Shown: one piece after another, positions 1 to 20,630 of the stretch
Numbering within the stretch: position 1 is the first letter of the stretch
How the letters are laid out: every line of letters begins with the position of its first letter
Source of the DNA: Acorus gramineus
Lineage: Eukaryota > Streptophyta > Magnoliopsida > Acorales > Acoraceae
Assembly: GCA_030737835.1 (NCBI GenBank)
Contig: CM060847.1
Location: 21,664,433 to 21,728,432 of the forward strand
Length of the DNA: 64,000 nt
Direction of reading: 5' to 3'
Made by a program: the position numbers and the translations under genes
Notes under the pieces: model-generated
What the model saw: only the letters and a program-made list of their open reading frames with translations
Told to the model about the DNA's origin: nothing
Database searches by the model: none

Positions 1-520
1 ACCCAGTGATCTTTGGGTTTCTACCCATGTTTTCCCTTGAAGAAGGGAACTGATTATTTATTTACCTGTAGATGGTGATTGGTTTCCAGCCACTCACTGA
101 GCTTGTAGCTCACCCCTCGCATACTGTTTCTTTTCAGGGGCAGTGTTGGGCGTGGAGCTGGAGCTTCCTGTGGCGTGGTCTCATGGGCGATGGAGCGTTC
201 TTCCAGTGGATGGCGAGTGCGAGGCTGTCAGCAGTCCTAGAGTCAGTGGTTATATTGTAAATCGTGCATGTGGCACAGGTTGTATTTTCTTTGGACTAGA
301 CTTGGCTTCCACAGGACATTGATTGTGTATTCGGGTCTGTAATAATATTTTTGAATTACAGACATTGTTTATATATTATGCTTCCGCTTTTCAGTCAGTT
401 ATCATTATCTTGCTTTGCAGCCTTGTGTATTGTTGTTGGTGTCTTTATTGACCTCAGGTATTGATAGCTGATATTATTTATTTATTATTGCCACGTCTCG
501 GGGACGCCTGGGGCGTGACA
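1..520 (+). mobile_element. 3' end of an LTR retrotransposon LTR (probably Ty3/gypsy), cut by window edge
   Basis: The stretch ends in GGGGCGTGACA at 520 and is recognisably the reverse complement of the left part of the long LTR at 33707 onward: both share the blocks CTCACCCCTCGCATA and GGGACGC...GGGGCGTGACA in the same order. It therefore is the terminal part of an LTR of the same family. The LTR abuts OPR-derived sequence directly at 521, so the element inserted into the last exon of an OPR gene. The internal region and the other LTR, if present, lie left of the window. Superfamily is inferred from LTR size, not from coding sequence. Confidence 0.7.
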
Positions 521-780
521 ACAAATTACCCATTTCTTGATTCCAACAATTTATAAACATTTATATGTGTTGGACAAAAAAAAAACAAGAGGAATTTGTG
601 AAGATAATTTGGTGTTTTTTTTTTTTTTGGGGGGGGGGGTGTTGGAATTGAATAGCCCAGGCCATTGTCAAGTTGTGTGAAACCAAATAAGCTGGCCTGT
701 ATAATGTGTGCATTGACTTGCAAACATGAACATTTGGATTGTTTATATTTGAATCACAAATAATACAGAACTTGAAAGGG
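521..780 (+). pseudogene. OPR copy 0: 3' remnant of a 12-oxophytodienoate reductase gene
   Basis: From 521 the sequence matches the last codons of the intact OPR copy A (compare 8685-8720): it encodes the tail YPFLDSNNL and stops at 554-556. The 3' UTR follows with the same landmarks as copy A, including the block around GTGTGAAACCAAATAAGCTGG and ATAATG near 700. Everything upstream of the tail has been replaced by the LTR ending at 520, so this is a dead fragment unless the rest of the gene continues beyond the element outside the window. The 3' UTR has gained a T-run followed by a G-run at about 616-640. Confidence 0.75.
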
Positions 781-1270
781 TGAAGTTTTTGTAATATGTA
801 AAGTAAAACTACAACAAATATGACCTTTTAGACTCAATAGATGAATACCCAAAAGGATACCATCTGCAAGCCTCTAGACAGTGGGAGGGTACAGAGATCA
901 AACCCAGTCGTGTGTAGGGTGAAAAAAAAATGGGATTCAATCCTATGAGAGCTGATTTATAAGCCCATTAGGGGTTAGTTAATAGGCTTAAAAGCCTGTT
1001 TGTTTGTTCAATGTCTTCTAGACCCAAGTCTCATCCCTACTCATAATAAGAAACTATATAGTCTGTCTGACTTGAGCCAGATGATGAGGAATTGCTTTAG
1101 ATACCGTCTTCCTATATATGATAATATGGAGGCCCATGCAACCTGTGTGGATCGCGTATAGACGGTCCGATCGTGTAAATTACAAGATTGGACGGTTCAT
1201 TTTTTAGGATACTCTTACCAGTAAGAAAATATGACTATTCACAATCAGACGGTCCATACGTGATGCCACA
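781..1270. other. intergenic, no gene seen
   Basis: AT-rich sequence between the 3' remnant of copy 0 and the repeats upstream of copy A. I see no open frame with recognisable similarity. Around 1150-1260 there are short inverted pieces built on GACGGTCC (1158, 1248) that suggest a degraded small transposon. Confidence 0.4.
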
Positions 1271-1408
1271 CAATGCTCCTTTGTCCACAGGATGCACCCC
1301 AATCCGTACCTAATTACTTCTCTACACACACACACACAATGCTCCCTTGTCCGCAGGGTGCACCCCAATCCATACCTAATTACTTCTTTACACACACACA
1401 CACACAGA
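1271..1408. repeat. tandem duplication, two units of about 66 bp with (CA)n linker
   Basis: Two direct copies beginning CAATGCTCC (1271 and 1337) run through GTCC.CAGG.TGCACCCCAATCC and TACCTAATTACTTCT and end in CA-dinucleotide runs. The copies differ at only a few positions. Confidence 0.85.
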
Positions 1409-1589
1409 GACACTCACCCACCCCGCTGCCCATGTCAAAAGAACGATAGTACACATATTAGTCAATAGTCATTCTTGCGGTCTCGGCCAAATAAAATCTT
1501 TAATAGAGTAGATACTTTATAATGTGAATATATATATACCATATTAAAAAATAACTCATTTTTTTACGGTCTTAAATGTAATCATAAAT

Positions 1590-1900
1590 ACCTCATTAGA
1601 CATTCCCGCTCATTATATTGAGATATATATATTTTATTGAAAATCTTTTATTTTTTTTTATGAATGATATCATTCAATTTATTGAATTATAATTTTATAT
1701 TTTATAAAAATAAGTAGACAAGATACATAAATTTTTTTTTTAAAATAAAAAAACTTGTGCGATGGCTTTTTAAACGGTAAAATAAATTACGCGGAACATT
1801 TTTTATTAAAAAATAAAAAATATGCATTCAAGTTTTTTTTTTTTTTTTAGTTATTTATTTCACTAATATTAAAAAAATTAAAAAAAAGCAACTTATTGTG
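1590..1900. mobile_element. AT-rich MITE-like element upstream of copy A
   Basis: Contains the recurring blocks GAGATATATATATTTTATTG, AATGATATCATTCAATTTATTG and TATTTTATAAAAATAAGT. Versions recur at about 21840-22220, 29690-29940, 44510-44735, 49010-49260, 56450-56665 and 60225-60500. This is one dispersed non-coding family of the window. Exact ends and target duplications could not be fixed by eye. Confidence 0.5.
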
Positions 1901-2004
1901 AATTTGACTGCAATTGTCCAGATGCAAAATTGAATGTGGACCAGAAATGAATTACTGCCCTGTTTGGCCACGTCATTGGTCCAGCCCACCAACCCACCCA
2001 AACT

Positions 2005-2024
2005 TGACGCATCGTCTGTCGTCA
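2005..2024. promoter_or_regulatory. paired TGACG motifs (as-1-like) upstream of OPR copy A
   Basis: TGACG at 2005-2009 and its complement CGTCA at 2020-2024 lie about 160 bp above the TATA box. TGACG pairs are the known binding sites of TGA-type bZIP factors, which mediate xenobiotic, oxylipin and salicylate responses of group I OPR genes in other plants. Use in this plant is inference. Confidence 0.4.
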
Positions 2025-2183
2025 CTTATTTCCGGTTTACCCCGTGAGAAGCGAATTATTTACAATCACATATGATGGTATTCCATGTAATAAATCACAA
2101 ATCCGATTCTCTTTTCCACCGGTATCTTCGGTTTCTGCTTCCCTTCACATCTTTCATGTGTTCCCTCTGTTGTCTTCTTTCCT

Positions 2184-2190
2184 TATATAA
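2184..2190 (+). promoter_or_regulatory. TATA box of OPR copy A
   Basis: TATATAA lies 47 bp before the start codon, in the context CCTTATATAAGCACC. The equivalent position is conserved in copies C and D (TGTATAAGCACC) and as TATATAAGG in copy E, and it is deleted in copy B. Confidence 0.7.
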
Positions 2191-2236
2191 GCACCCCAAA
2201 ATAGCACTGGTTTCATGAGAAGAAGAAGAGGTGAAA

Positions 2237-8720
<6,484 letters not shown>

Positions 8721-9692
8721 ACATTTATTTGTGTTGGACAAAAAAAAAAAAAAGAATGGGGAGCAATTTGTGAAGATGATTTGGTGTTTTGGGGGTTGGA
8801 ATTGAATAGGCCAGGCCACTGTCAAGGTGTGTGAAACCAAATAAGCTGGCATGTATAATGTTTATTTTGATTTTCAAACATAGAACATTCGGATTGTTGT
8901 ATCTGAAACACAAATAATACAGAATTTGAAAAAATAATGTTTTCTGTTTCTCTGTTTTTGGTATTAGGATCTTTTGATACTTTACATGTGCAGGCACAGA
9001 TTATATTGAGTTGAGTGGATGTTACACTTCATACCATAATGGTGTCCAGTTGAATTACACTTCATTAGTCTAGAACCATGTACATTTAACATGTGAATAA
9101 AACTAGTGTAAATATTTATATTAATGTTAATCAATATTGAAAAAATTAATAAGAGTGATGCACTCATTCTGTTTTGCAGTCTCATACACTATGATAATAT
9201 AATATATAATGTGTTATCATTATGTATCACTGTATGAGATTCTATAATAAAGTATGCATAAAAAATTTTGTTATTTTTTTAACGGGACAAAAAATACTTT
9301 AATGTAACTTAATATATAATTTATTTCGTATAACTGCATATATTTCAATAAAAGTACATGATTTTTTTTTAAAACAAGACGGTATGGACTCCTATTAGAG
9401 TTGTACAGTAGACCAGACATGGTCACGGATAAGAAACTGCATGTGAAATGCATTGAAAGTAAGGACTACAATTGTCCAGATTCAAAATTGATCTGAATGA
9501 CGGCCCATGTTTGACCACGTCATTGGTCCAGCCCATTCTCAAACTTTGACACGTCACTTCTTTTACGATTTCAACCCTCCAGAAGCCAATTATCTGCAGT
9601 CACATATGATGGCATTCCATGTAATAAATCACAAATCCATTTCCCTTTTCCACAGGTATCTGCGGGTTCATCTTTATTCAATGTGTTGTATT
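8721..9692. other. 3' flank of copy A and promoter remnant of copy B
   Basis: 8721-8960 is 3' UTR and flank alike in copies 0, A and B. About 9175-9270 holds a short palindromic AT-rich MITE-like piece around CACTATGATAATATAATATA. From about 9460 the sequence matches the promoter of copy A (GTCCAGATTCAAAATTGA, CACGTCATTGGTCCAGCCCA, ATAAATCACAAATCC). The TATA box and leader are missing, so no working promoter is visible. Confidence 0.6.
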
Positions 9693-9911
9693 GTTTGATC
9701 TCTCTCACCGGGCAGTTCACCACCATATACCCAATAGAGATGAATTATTTAATTTAATTTTTTCAGAATATTGATATTTTTGAACAGTTTTAATTGCATT
9801 ATCTTTTATAATTTTTTTTTTGGATTTTTAATGAATTTTTATGGGTTTTTGCATTTATGCCCCCAATAAAATATTATTTTGTCATATTCTTAAGTCCGTG
9901 TATCCTTGCAG

Positions 9912-10559
9912 ATAGTGATAGCAACAAGGTGGGTTGGGACGAGTTTTGAGTCCACTCACAAAAACCCATCCCAAACCCATAATGGGTTTAGTTTTTTCAT
10001 TCCAAACTCATCTTAACAAGCATGTAAAAAAAAAAAACTCTAACCTGTCTTGACCTGTGCCATTTAGGTCCGGTTGGTCCGGTCAGGTTAGGCCAAGACA
10101 AGTTTAAGAATAAAATGTTAAAACATATTTATATGTAATATTTAATCTAAATTGAAATTTTAAATAAAAATAAATATTTATTAGAATAAACCCTACAAAA
10201 TAAGAAATGTCAAATTTCAATCTCCACAACAAATGAGAAATATAATGTTTCAATTTTTTTTTAATACCAAAAGCCAACCCGTGTATATTTATATGATTTC
10301 AAATTGCGTTTGAGTTTATTCATTCTTATTTTATTTCTTTTTTGAAATACCAAATGACAAATATAAATTATATAATTATTATAATAAATATTTAATCTTA
10401 ATATTAATTACAAGGGGGGGTTTGCTAAGTAAATCCATTTCATGTCCTAAGCCTACCAGATTTCATTTTATATGTCTCAAACCCATCTCAATCTGAACCC
10501 GACTTGATCCAACCGGGTTGAGGCGGGTACCCTATTGAGATAGTCCACCGCTATCCCTA
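9912..10559. mobile_element. non-autonomous hAT-like MITE in intron 1 of OPR copy B
   Basis: The ends are inverted: the left end reads TAGTGATAGCAA and the right end, reversed, reads TAGGGATAGCGG. Both flanks carry CTTGCAG (9905-9911 and 10560-10566), a 7-bp target duplication, or 8 bp with one mismatch. The uninterrupted target is present at 50214 (CTTGCAGTCAACTTTGG), in the homologous intron of copy D. No coding sequence. The interior carries GGGTT/AACCC-rich ends typical of one plant hAT MITE class. Confidence 0.75.
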
Positions 10560-11466
10560 CTTGCAGTCAACTTTGGTTGTGGTAATTAAGGGGCTCTGTT
10601 TTTTCATTTTTTGCACCATTATTTGAATGCAAAATGTTACATAGATCCCTATCAAGAAAATGAGGCAAGGGGAGGGCTTAGCACATATTGATTTAGGCTC
10701 TCTTTGAAAAGGAATTTAACAGTTAATTTTCTCCAAAAGCTGAGCTTAAAATTGAATTTGTAAGAAGCTATCTATCAATAGATTATGAAAAAGCTAACTT
10801 TCGAGCATTTTTTTTTTTTACAAAAAAGTGTATGCAGCTTTTAATTAACTGTAACATTTTTTCTATTTGGAAACGGGAAATGAGTTTGTGGAACTTAGGT
10901 TTTGGAAACCGAAAAGCACCCTAAACCAGTTTCCAAACAAGGCCTTAGTTGAGGGTATTTTATACTTTTCACAATATGTGATTACCCCATGTTTCCAAGG
11001 TTGAGCCAGGGTTATGAAAAACATGTGACGGAGGGGCACGGTTGAATTGATGTTGGGTTATTTTTGAACTTAGGTTTTTTAACTGTGGTATTTTGACAAA
11101 TTTGGAATTATTAGGGTAAATATGTAAAAATTCATTGTTATAATGTATATATATTTAATGAAGTATGCACTTTCATTGTGTCATTTGCATTCTTTTTTGT
11201 GTATGTGCTTTGAATTTTATTTAAATTTATGCATTACATTTAATTAGATATGTAACTTTTCAAGAAATATATTACATAATTGAATGTACTATTTTTTTAA
11301 AACATCGTTATCCAATTGGACGACATTAACCATTGTCTCAATTATTTTATGTTCTCTTATGAGACTTTTTCACATATATCCATCCAAAAACTCAATTTTG
11401 TTAAATTATCTTTGTTAAAACCATTTTTATATAAAGACCCCTCAAACAGTTTAAGTGAGTGCATCT

Positions 11467-12017
11467 AAGGGTCATCAAAAAGCCCGAGGGCCCATTTTCA
11501 AGGCGGGCCAGGCTTGGGCCGCCCTTCTGGGGCCCGGTCTAGCCCACAAGCCCGCCCAAAGTGGGCCCGTTTGGGCTGGCCCATAGGCCCGCTCGCGGGC
11601 CTGACCCGTAGGTCCATGGGAGGCAATCTAATAAATGAATAACATGTAATTTTTATTTGAATTGTGGTTGAATTATACAAATTATTGACATTTATGTAGG
11701 TGTCAACCTAGTTAGGTACATGTAGTTATTTTTTTTAATAGTTAATTCATTTAATATTTTTATTTTGAAAATTCAATAGATATAAATATTTTTTTTAATA
11801 TTATATTTTAAATTTTGTGTTATTTTAACATTATATACAAATGAAAAACTTAAAATTAAAAAAATCAAAAGAAATAAGATGTTTAGAATTTGGGCACGTA
11901 GGCCCGCCCGTGGACCGGAACCCATGCCCGACAAGTGAGGCCTATTTAGGCCCGGGCCCGTGGGCAGGGCACGGGCCCTATTTCAATGGGCCGAGCCGGC
12001 TTGTTGCCGACCCCTAA
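11467..12017. mobile_element. hAT-like MITE with GGGCCC-rich ends
   Basis: Flanked by perfect 8-bp duplications GTGCATCT (11459-11466 and 12018-12025). The left end AAGGGTCATC is roughly inverted at the right end (GACCCCTAA). Both ends are rich in GGCCCG/CGGGCC, with an AT-rich middle. A second member lies in inverse orientation at about 49292-49750 with the same middle. An ATCT tetranucleotide run (12021-12046) follows directly. Confidence 0.75.
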
Positions 12018-12149
12018 GTGCATCTATCTATCTATCTATCTATCTAACTAAAAGTGTTTTCAATTGTGTAACACGATTTTATATATTTATCATGAATAGC
12101 TTTTTTAAAGTCTATTATTATTCAAAACTAATATTTAGTTTCTTTAAAA

Positions 12150-12775
12150 ATGAATTACCTAGCTAGTTGGATGTATTACCTAGCTAGTTGGATGTGGAGG
12201 AAATCCGAAGGGAAGGCACGAGCTCGGCCTCGTCGAGAGATGGAGACGGAGACGGAGATGGAGATGCCTGTCCGCGAAGGTGGTGGAGGTCCGGCGATCA
12301 GGGGTGGCCAGAACAGAGAGGATCCGTGGTCTTCACGTCGCGGCGTCTTGAAAGGGGTTTAGGATCTTCGATTAGGGTTAGCATTTTGGGCTTATTTGGC
12401 GCTAAAGAGAGGGATGAACTCACCCCATTCGGTCTAGGGTTTGGGAGAGCCGGGTTTTTCGATTTGTCTTTGAAGGAGTCGACGAAGAGAAATGGGTGTG
12501 GAGAGAGAGAGATGTTTGGTTTCCTCCTTTTATACCACATGTAATTTGGGTTAAGTTCCAGGGATACAAAGGTCATTTCACCTCGGTTTAAAAATGACGA
12601 AAGGCGAGTGCGGATTATTAAGTGGACGGGATTCAGCTGAAAAAATTCGAGGTTATTTATCTGATAGAGGAAAGATAAGCTCTTATCTTGTGCTATCAAC
12701 CAAACACATTTTATACTCAATAAGCTCTGATTATCCGGTTTCAACTGAATAAGCTCTTATAATTGGATGTACCAA
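12150..12775 (-). other. captured 5' end of an unrelated plant gene, with promoter (fragment)
   Basis: Read on the - strand, this GC-richer block shows a TATA box (GTATAAAAGG, about 12526-12535), a CT-rich leader (CATCTCTCTCTCTCC), then an open frame that includes PNRPNGVSSSLSLAP-type sequence and ends near 12298. The remaining GC-rich part to about 12180 continues with CT-triplets. This is the composition of a host promoter plus first exon, not of the surrounding intron. The right border has the common MITE-like end GGGGCTGTTTGGTACATCC (reverse of about 12765-12783). The gene of origin is not recognised. It may be cargo of a Pack-type element. Confidence 0.4.
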
Positions 12776-13544
12776 ACAGCCCCTTAATCTTATCTTAGGA
12801 TTTTGAAGATATATTAAATGAATGGTGTTGATTGTGCTATGTCATTGCTATTATTATTTTTTATTAAATTTAGATTGAGATAATCATATAATATAGATAA
12901 CAAAGATGTAATTTTTAATTAAATATGAGTTTTAAATCTCACTTTTCATCTTCAAATAATCATTTTCGGGAAATATTTGTTTCATAGTCATAAGTATATA
13001 TCGAAAATCTTTTTCCAACGAGCTATAGATCACTAAAATCTGAGTTATACTTGAAGGGCTCGTTTGGGAAGGGGATAAGTGGTGGCCTGGTGAGATAAAG
13101 AGTAATTATGGTGACAAATGAGTGGGTGAACAGCTTAACCTTGTTTGGTATAAAAAATAATCGAGATAAACTGCGAATAGTTGTCCCAATTTTTGAAATG
13201 AAAATGGGGATATTTAGTTTCACCTAAAGGTGGGATAGCATTTGTCCTAATTTTGAAAAATGTAAATATGAACAAATTTGATGAATTTTTTATCCTTTAA
13301 AATTAGGATAATTTATCCCCAAAACCTTAACCCATTGCCAAACTAGCCCAAAAAGTTATGAATTTTAAAAAAATATTAGGAATAATTTAATTCTTAGTTT
13401 TTTTGTATCTACACATAAAATTGGATAATATCATCAATATCCACCAAATAATAATTTTTTTTGTATATACACCTCTAAAAAATCACATTTAAGCCAAATA
13501 TCAATGATGATTTCGTATTTTTAATAATACCATTTTAAATAGTG

Positions 13545-15870
13545 GTGCAACTCTAGCGGATTGGGTCAGATTGGAACTCAAGCTGAACTCAACTCGAGGT
13601 TAGAGAAAATCAACCCGAGGGTGGGGTTCGGGTTGAGTTTGGGTTTGATTTTGGTTAGGTTGGGTTCAGCTTTGACTAAAGAAATGCATTATTTTAAACA
13701 ATTAAAACTTCATAAAAAATAATTATATGCATGACAAAAATAAGATGAAGATGAAAAACATTTTGTCATACACACAGAAGTAAAAGATTCTATATAAAAA
13801 TAAATATATGAAAACTACAAAAGTGAAAGATTCTACATAAAAAAATTATGCAATTCAAATTTTATCATAAACACTAAAAAATTATAATTTTAGTTAGAAC
13901 ATTTTACATAGATATGAAAACTTCAGGTTAAGGTTCATTCAGGTTATTGGGTCCTCAACTTAAATCTAACTCAAATTAAGTTCGGGTTACTTGGGTTAGG
14001 GATCGGGTTGAACCTGAACACTTACACCCCAACCCCAACCCGTCCAAAAAAATTTTGATTGGGTCGGGTTCAACCTGCTCAAGTTGCACCCTTAATTCTA
14101 AATAATTTAAATTATATATAAATGTTATATTTTTTAATCCATTTGAGTGATATTTTTTTTAACCTGGCCCAACCCAACCTGAGGTTGGAGAATCCAACCC
14201 GTCGGGTTTTGTTTGGGTTGGATTTGGGTTCGATTCGGGTTAGGTTGGGTTTGAGTTTGACTTAAAAAATGTATTATTTTAAATAATTAAAAATTTGTAA
14301 GAGTTAATTCTCTGCATCACAAAGAAAAGATGAAAATAAACATTTTATCATACACATAGAAGTGAAAGATTGTATATAAAAATAAATATATAAAAATATA
14401 GAAATGAAATATTCTACATAAAAAATTATTGTACAATTCAAATTTTATCATACACATTAAAAAATTATAATTTTAGTTAGAACATTTTACTTAGATATGA
14501 AAACTTCGGGTTCAGGTTGATTCGGGTTACCAGACCCTCAACTTAAATCTAACTTAAATTAGGTTCGGGTTACTTGGGTTCGGGATCGAGTTGAACTTGA
14601 ATGCTAACACTCCAAACCCAACCCGCCCAAAACAATTTCGGTTGGGTTGGGTTCAACCCGTTTAAGTTGCACCCTTAATTCTAAATAATTAAAATTATAC
14701 ATAAATGGCACATATTTTTATCCATTTGAGTGATATTTTTTTTCACCTAACCCAACCCAACCCGAGGTTGGAGAATCCAACCCATTGGGTTTTGTTCGGG
14801 TTTGATTCAGGTTGGGTTGGGTTCAGATTTAACTTAAAAATGTATTATTTTAAACAATTAAAACTTTATAAGATTTAATTATCCGCATGACAAAAAAAAA
14901 TGAAGATCATGAACATTTTATCATACACATAGAAGTAAAAGAATTTATGCAAAAATAAATATATGAAAACTATAGAAATGAAATATTCTACATAAACAAA
15001 TATTGTACAATTCAAATTTTATCATACACATTAAAAAATTATAATTTTACTTAGAACATATCAGTTAGATATGAAAACTTCGGGTTCAGGTTGATTAGGG
15101 TTACGTGACCCTCAACTTAAATCTAACTCAAATTATGTTCAGGTTACTTGGGTTCAGGATTGGGTTAAACCCAAACGCTAACACCCCAACCCGCCCAAAA
15201 AATTTTAGTTGGGTCGGGTTTAACCTGTTCAAGTTGCACCCTTAATTCTAAATAATTTAAATTATATATAAATGTCACATTTTTTTAATCCATTTGAGTG
15301 ATATTTTGTTTTTTACCTGACCCAACCCAACCCAAGGTTGGACAATCCAGCCCGTCGGGTTTTGTTCGGGTTGGATTCGGGTTTGATTCAGGTTGATTTG
15401 GGTTTGGGTTTAACTTAAAAAATGTATTATTTTAAACAATTAAAACTTTATAAGAGTTAATTATCCGCATGACAAAAAACATGAAGATGAAGAACATTTT
15501 ATCATACATAGAGAAGTAAAAGATTGTATATAAAAATAAATATATAAAAACTATAAAAATGAAATATTCTACATAAACAAATATTATACAATTCAAATTT
15601 TATTATACATATTAAAAAAATATAATTTTACTTAGAACATTTAATTTAGATATGAAAATTTCAGGTTCAAGTTGATTCGGGTTACCTGACCCTCAACTTA
15701 AATCTAACTCAAATTAGGTTCGGGTTACTCGGGTTCGGGATAGGGTTGAACCTGAATGCTAACACCCCAACCCAAACCAACCCAAATTTTTTTTGGTTGG
15801 GTCGGGTTCAACCCGTTCAAGTTGCACTTTTTATGTAAATGTCATTTTTTTTTATCCATTTGAGCGATAT
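13545..15870. repeat. tandem array, four units of about 575 bp, in intron 1 of OPR copy B
   Basis: Four direct copies start near 13560, 14165, 14751 and 15318. Each has an AACCCAACCC...GGGTTCGGGTT head, an AT-rich middle (TTTTATCATACACATAGAAGT, GAAATATTCTACATAAA), a TTCGGGTTACTTGGGTT tail, then GGTTCAACCCGTTCAAGTTGCACCCTT and a short linker ending CCATTTGAGTGATATTTTTTT. The first unit is the most diverged. The outer ends look inverted (GGTGCAACTCTAGCGG left; reverse of CCGTTCAAGTTGCAC right), so this is probably a MITE amplified in place. Confidence 0.8.
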
Positions 15871-16080
15871 TGTTGGTTTTAGAGTTTCGAATGGGGTAGT
15901 TTTATAATATAGGGTTGATGAAGGGGTATGTATGTTAAATATTCATTTTTAATTATAACATATCTCTTTTATATTTCATTTTAAATTTTACAAATGATTT
16001 ATTTAACCATTATTAAAAATTTCATTATATTATTTATGTATATATAATATGATATATTATATTACATATAAATGGATTTA

Positions 16081-17613
<1,533 letters not shown>

Positions 17614-17736
17614 TAGAGGACCACTAGTGGAGGCCTTCTAATTGTCGAGGCCACCGAAATCTCTGACACTGCTCAAGGGTAACGATTCAATGATCTCTCA
17701 ACCGCGTTTTTGTAGATAATTATCCTCATGTATTAA

Positions 17737-17922
<186 letters not shown>

Positions 17923-19214
17923 TGAATTTATACTGTTTAACTGATTTTTTCGGTGATTGAAGTGTGATTACGTCTTATTTATCTTTATACATTCTCAATA
18001 GAGTCTGGATCCTCTGTCAAAGAATCCCTATATGGGTTGGCAAGAAAATATCACATACGTTGTAAAACCTATTCTTAAGGGAAATTTCTTCACTCTGATT
18101 GATTTTTATATGAAAAAACACACATTCTCACCTAAAACAGCTTTATCTCATCTACATAGTGCATCTTCATTGGTTCACATAGGACATTTTTGTGCCTTTA
18201 ACACAATAGATCCTATCACCTGCCAATGGCTCAGAATTCAGTTATTGTTTAATTTTTTGCTTAATTTTTTTACTGTGCAAGTGTGTTACAATTCTAGTTT
18301 TACACATTCATCAATTTTTTGACATTGATGATTTTTGCATGTTATATCAAATTGTAAATTTTGTCCTCCACTCTGAACTGATGTCAAGGAGCTTATCTTC
18401 ACTATACCACAACCTTATCTTTTTCTTTAAAGAGAACCAAATGGTCCTTTCACAGCTTAATTCTATGTATCATCAGTTTAATTTGACAATACGTTTGAAC
18501 CTATCCTTGGTTTCAAAATAAAAGACCACAGCTGTTCTGTATGTACTCAGAATGTACGGTTGTTTTGAAGAATCAGCAAACACACAACATTATTTTATGA
18601 ATATTTTAGTTTAGATAATGTAACATATGCATTGGTGTGATCTTTGAAGGTAAAATTAACAGTAAATTTTCATCAGAAAAATGATGGTAGAAGAAGTTGT
18701 TCTTGGACAAATAAAATAACCCTAGTATGACTTGGAAGAGTATCTCACAATAGTTCTTGTCAATCTTGTCTGTCTGTGAATATATGTTGATGATTGGATA
18801 TGGTTTTTTAAGTCCATTGATATGAGAATAAACCACATGCAAATGTCACTTTTACTGCTGAACTAACCCTTCCAATGTCATATGAAAAAAAATTCTTTAT
18901 TGAAATTTTTTATAGTTCTCAATTGTATCTCATCTGATGTTTATGTAATTACTTATCCGAAAAAATGTTTGTGTAATTAGATTTTCAACCAAATGGTCAA
19001 GCTCCAATTTTGTCAACGGATAAGCCTGTAAAAACCTCAGCCCAGTGCCCATGGCAACGATACCTCCCTGGCGGCGGCTACAAACAGATGAAATCCCTTG
19101 GATTGCCAATGATTTCAGGCTCGCTGGTAAGAATGCCATTGAAGCTGGTAAGAATATGAATTCTCATGCTATTATAACCTAACATAAGTTTTTTTTATAA
19201 TTCGTCCTTTTAAA

Positions 19215-19680
19215 CTCTAAGCCCTTATTTGAATACAGAATATAATTTATTCTTGGGTATATAGTTATTCAGGCATAAGTGAATATAAATAAAGATAAAG
19301 TGGTTTTGTGTTTTGTTGTGTTTTGAATTATTCTTATTGAAAACGTAATAATAATTTTTTTTTTGTTTGGGTAAAATATAAATAAAGTATGGATAACGAT
19401 TTATAAAATATGAAAAATAATAATAGTTTATTTGACAGGTGATTTATTAGAGGTAATGACAATTGATTTGACAATGGGCCCACATATTCTTTGGGTAGAA
19501 TAACCTGAAATAACTTTAATTCCAAGGGGTTGATTGGAATTCATATACCACTTTATACCAATTTATTCCAACATAGTTTATCCCTAAGTATTCCCTGCAT
19601 CCAAACAACCAAAAAAAGTTATTATGTTTTATTTTCATTTATTTCTAGGACTACTCCATATCCAAACGGGGGCTAAAGGC
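19215..19680 (+). mobile_element. MITE-like element in intron 4 of OPR copy B
   Basis: Begins near TTTGAATACAGAATATAA and runs through GGCATAAGTGAATATAAATA and GTTGTGTTTTGAATTATTCT. A close copy in the same orientation starts at 63496. Copy A has no such block in its intron 4, so it is an insertion. Confidence 0.6.
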
Positions 19681-20006
19681 ATGTGTGGAACCATTGTTTT
19701 AAAAGTGATTTTTGTCAAACTGGATTAACAAAATCAGAGTTCGATTAAAAAAAAAATGTCATAATCTTTGAAGTTCATGCATAAAAAGTAGTATTGCCTA
19801 AATGATACCCGAATTGAAAACCCTCTCAATCTCTCATAGAGTTCTACATCATGTCATACCTTGCCATAGAATTTCTTGCTTATGGAGATCTATTATAAAT
19901 ATTAATTAAGCAAAAATCTTACTTCTCTCAATTCGATGCCCATTCCAATATGGCTTCATTATGTAATTAGTACTAGTAGTTAAATGGGCTGCATTCAGAG
20001 ATGTGA

Positions 20007-20627
<621 letters not shown>

Positions 20628-20630
20628 TAA

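Noticed and set aside
12298-12744. 148-codon - strand open frame as an intact gene
   Set aside because: Its first half runs upstream through the apparent TATA box and leader. Only the part after about 12500 looks coding, and it ends without a domain, so it is listed as a captured fragment.
13545-15870. Telomere-like repeats (GGGTT, GGGTTC)
   Set aside because: The plant telomere unit TTTAGGG is not present in register; the motif is part of a 575-bp unit.
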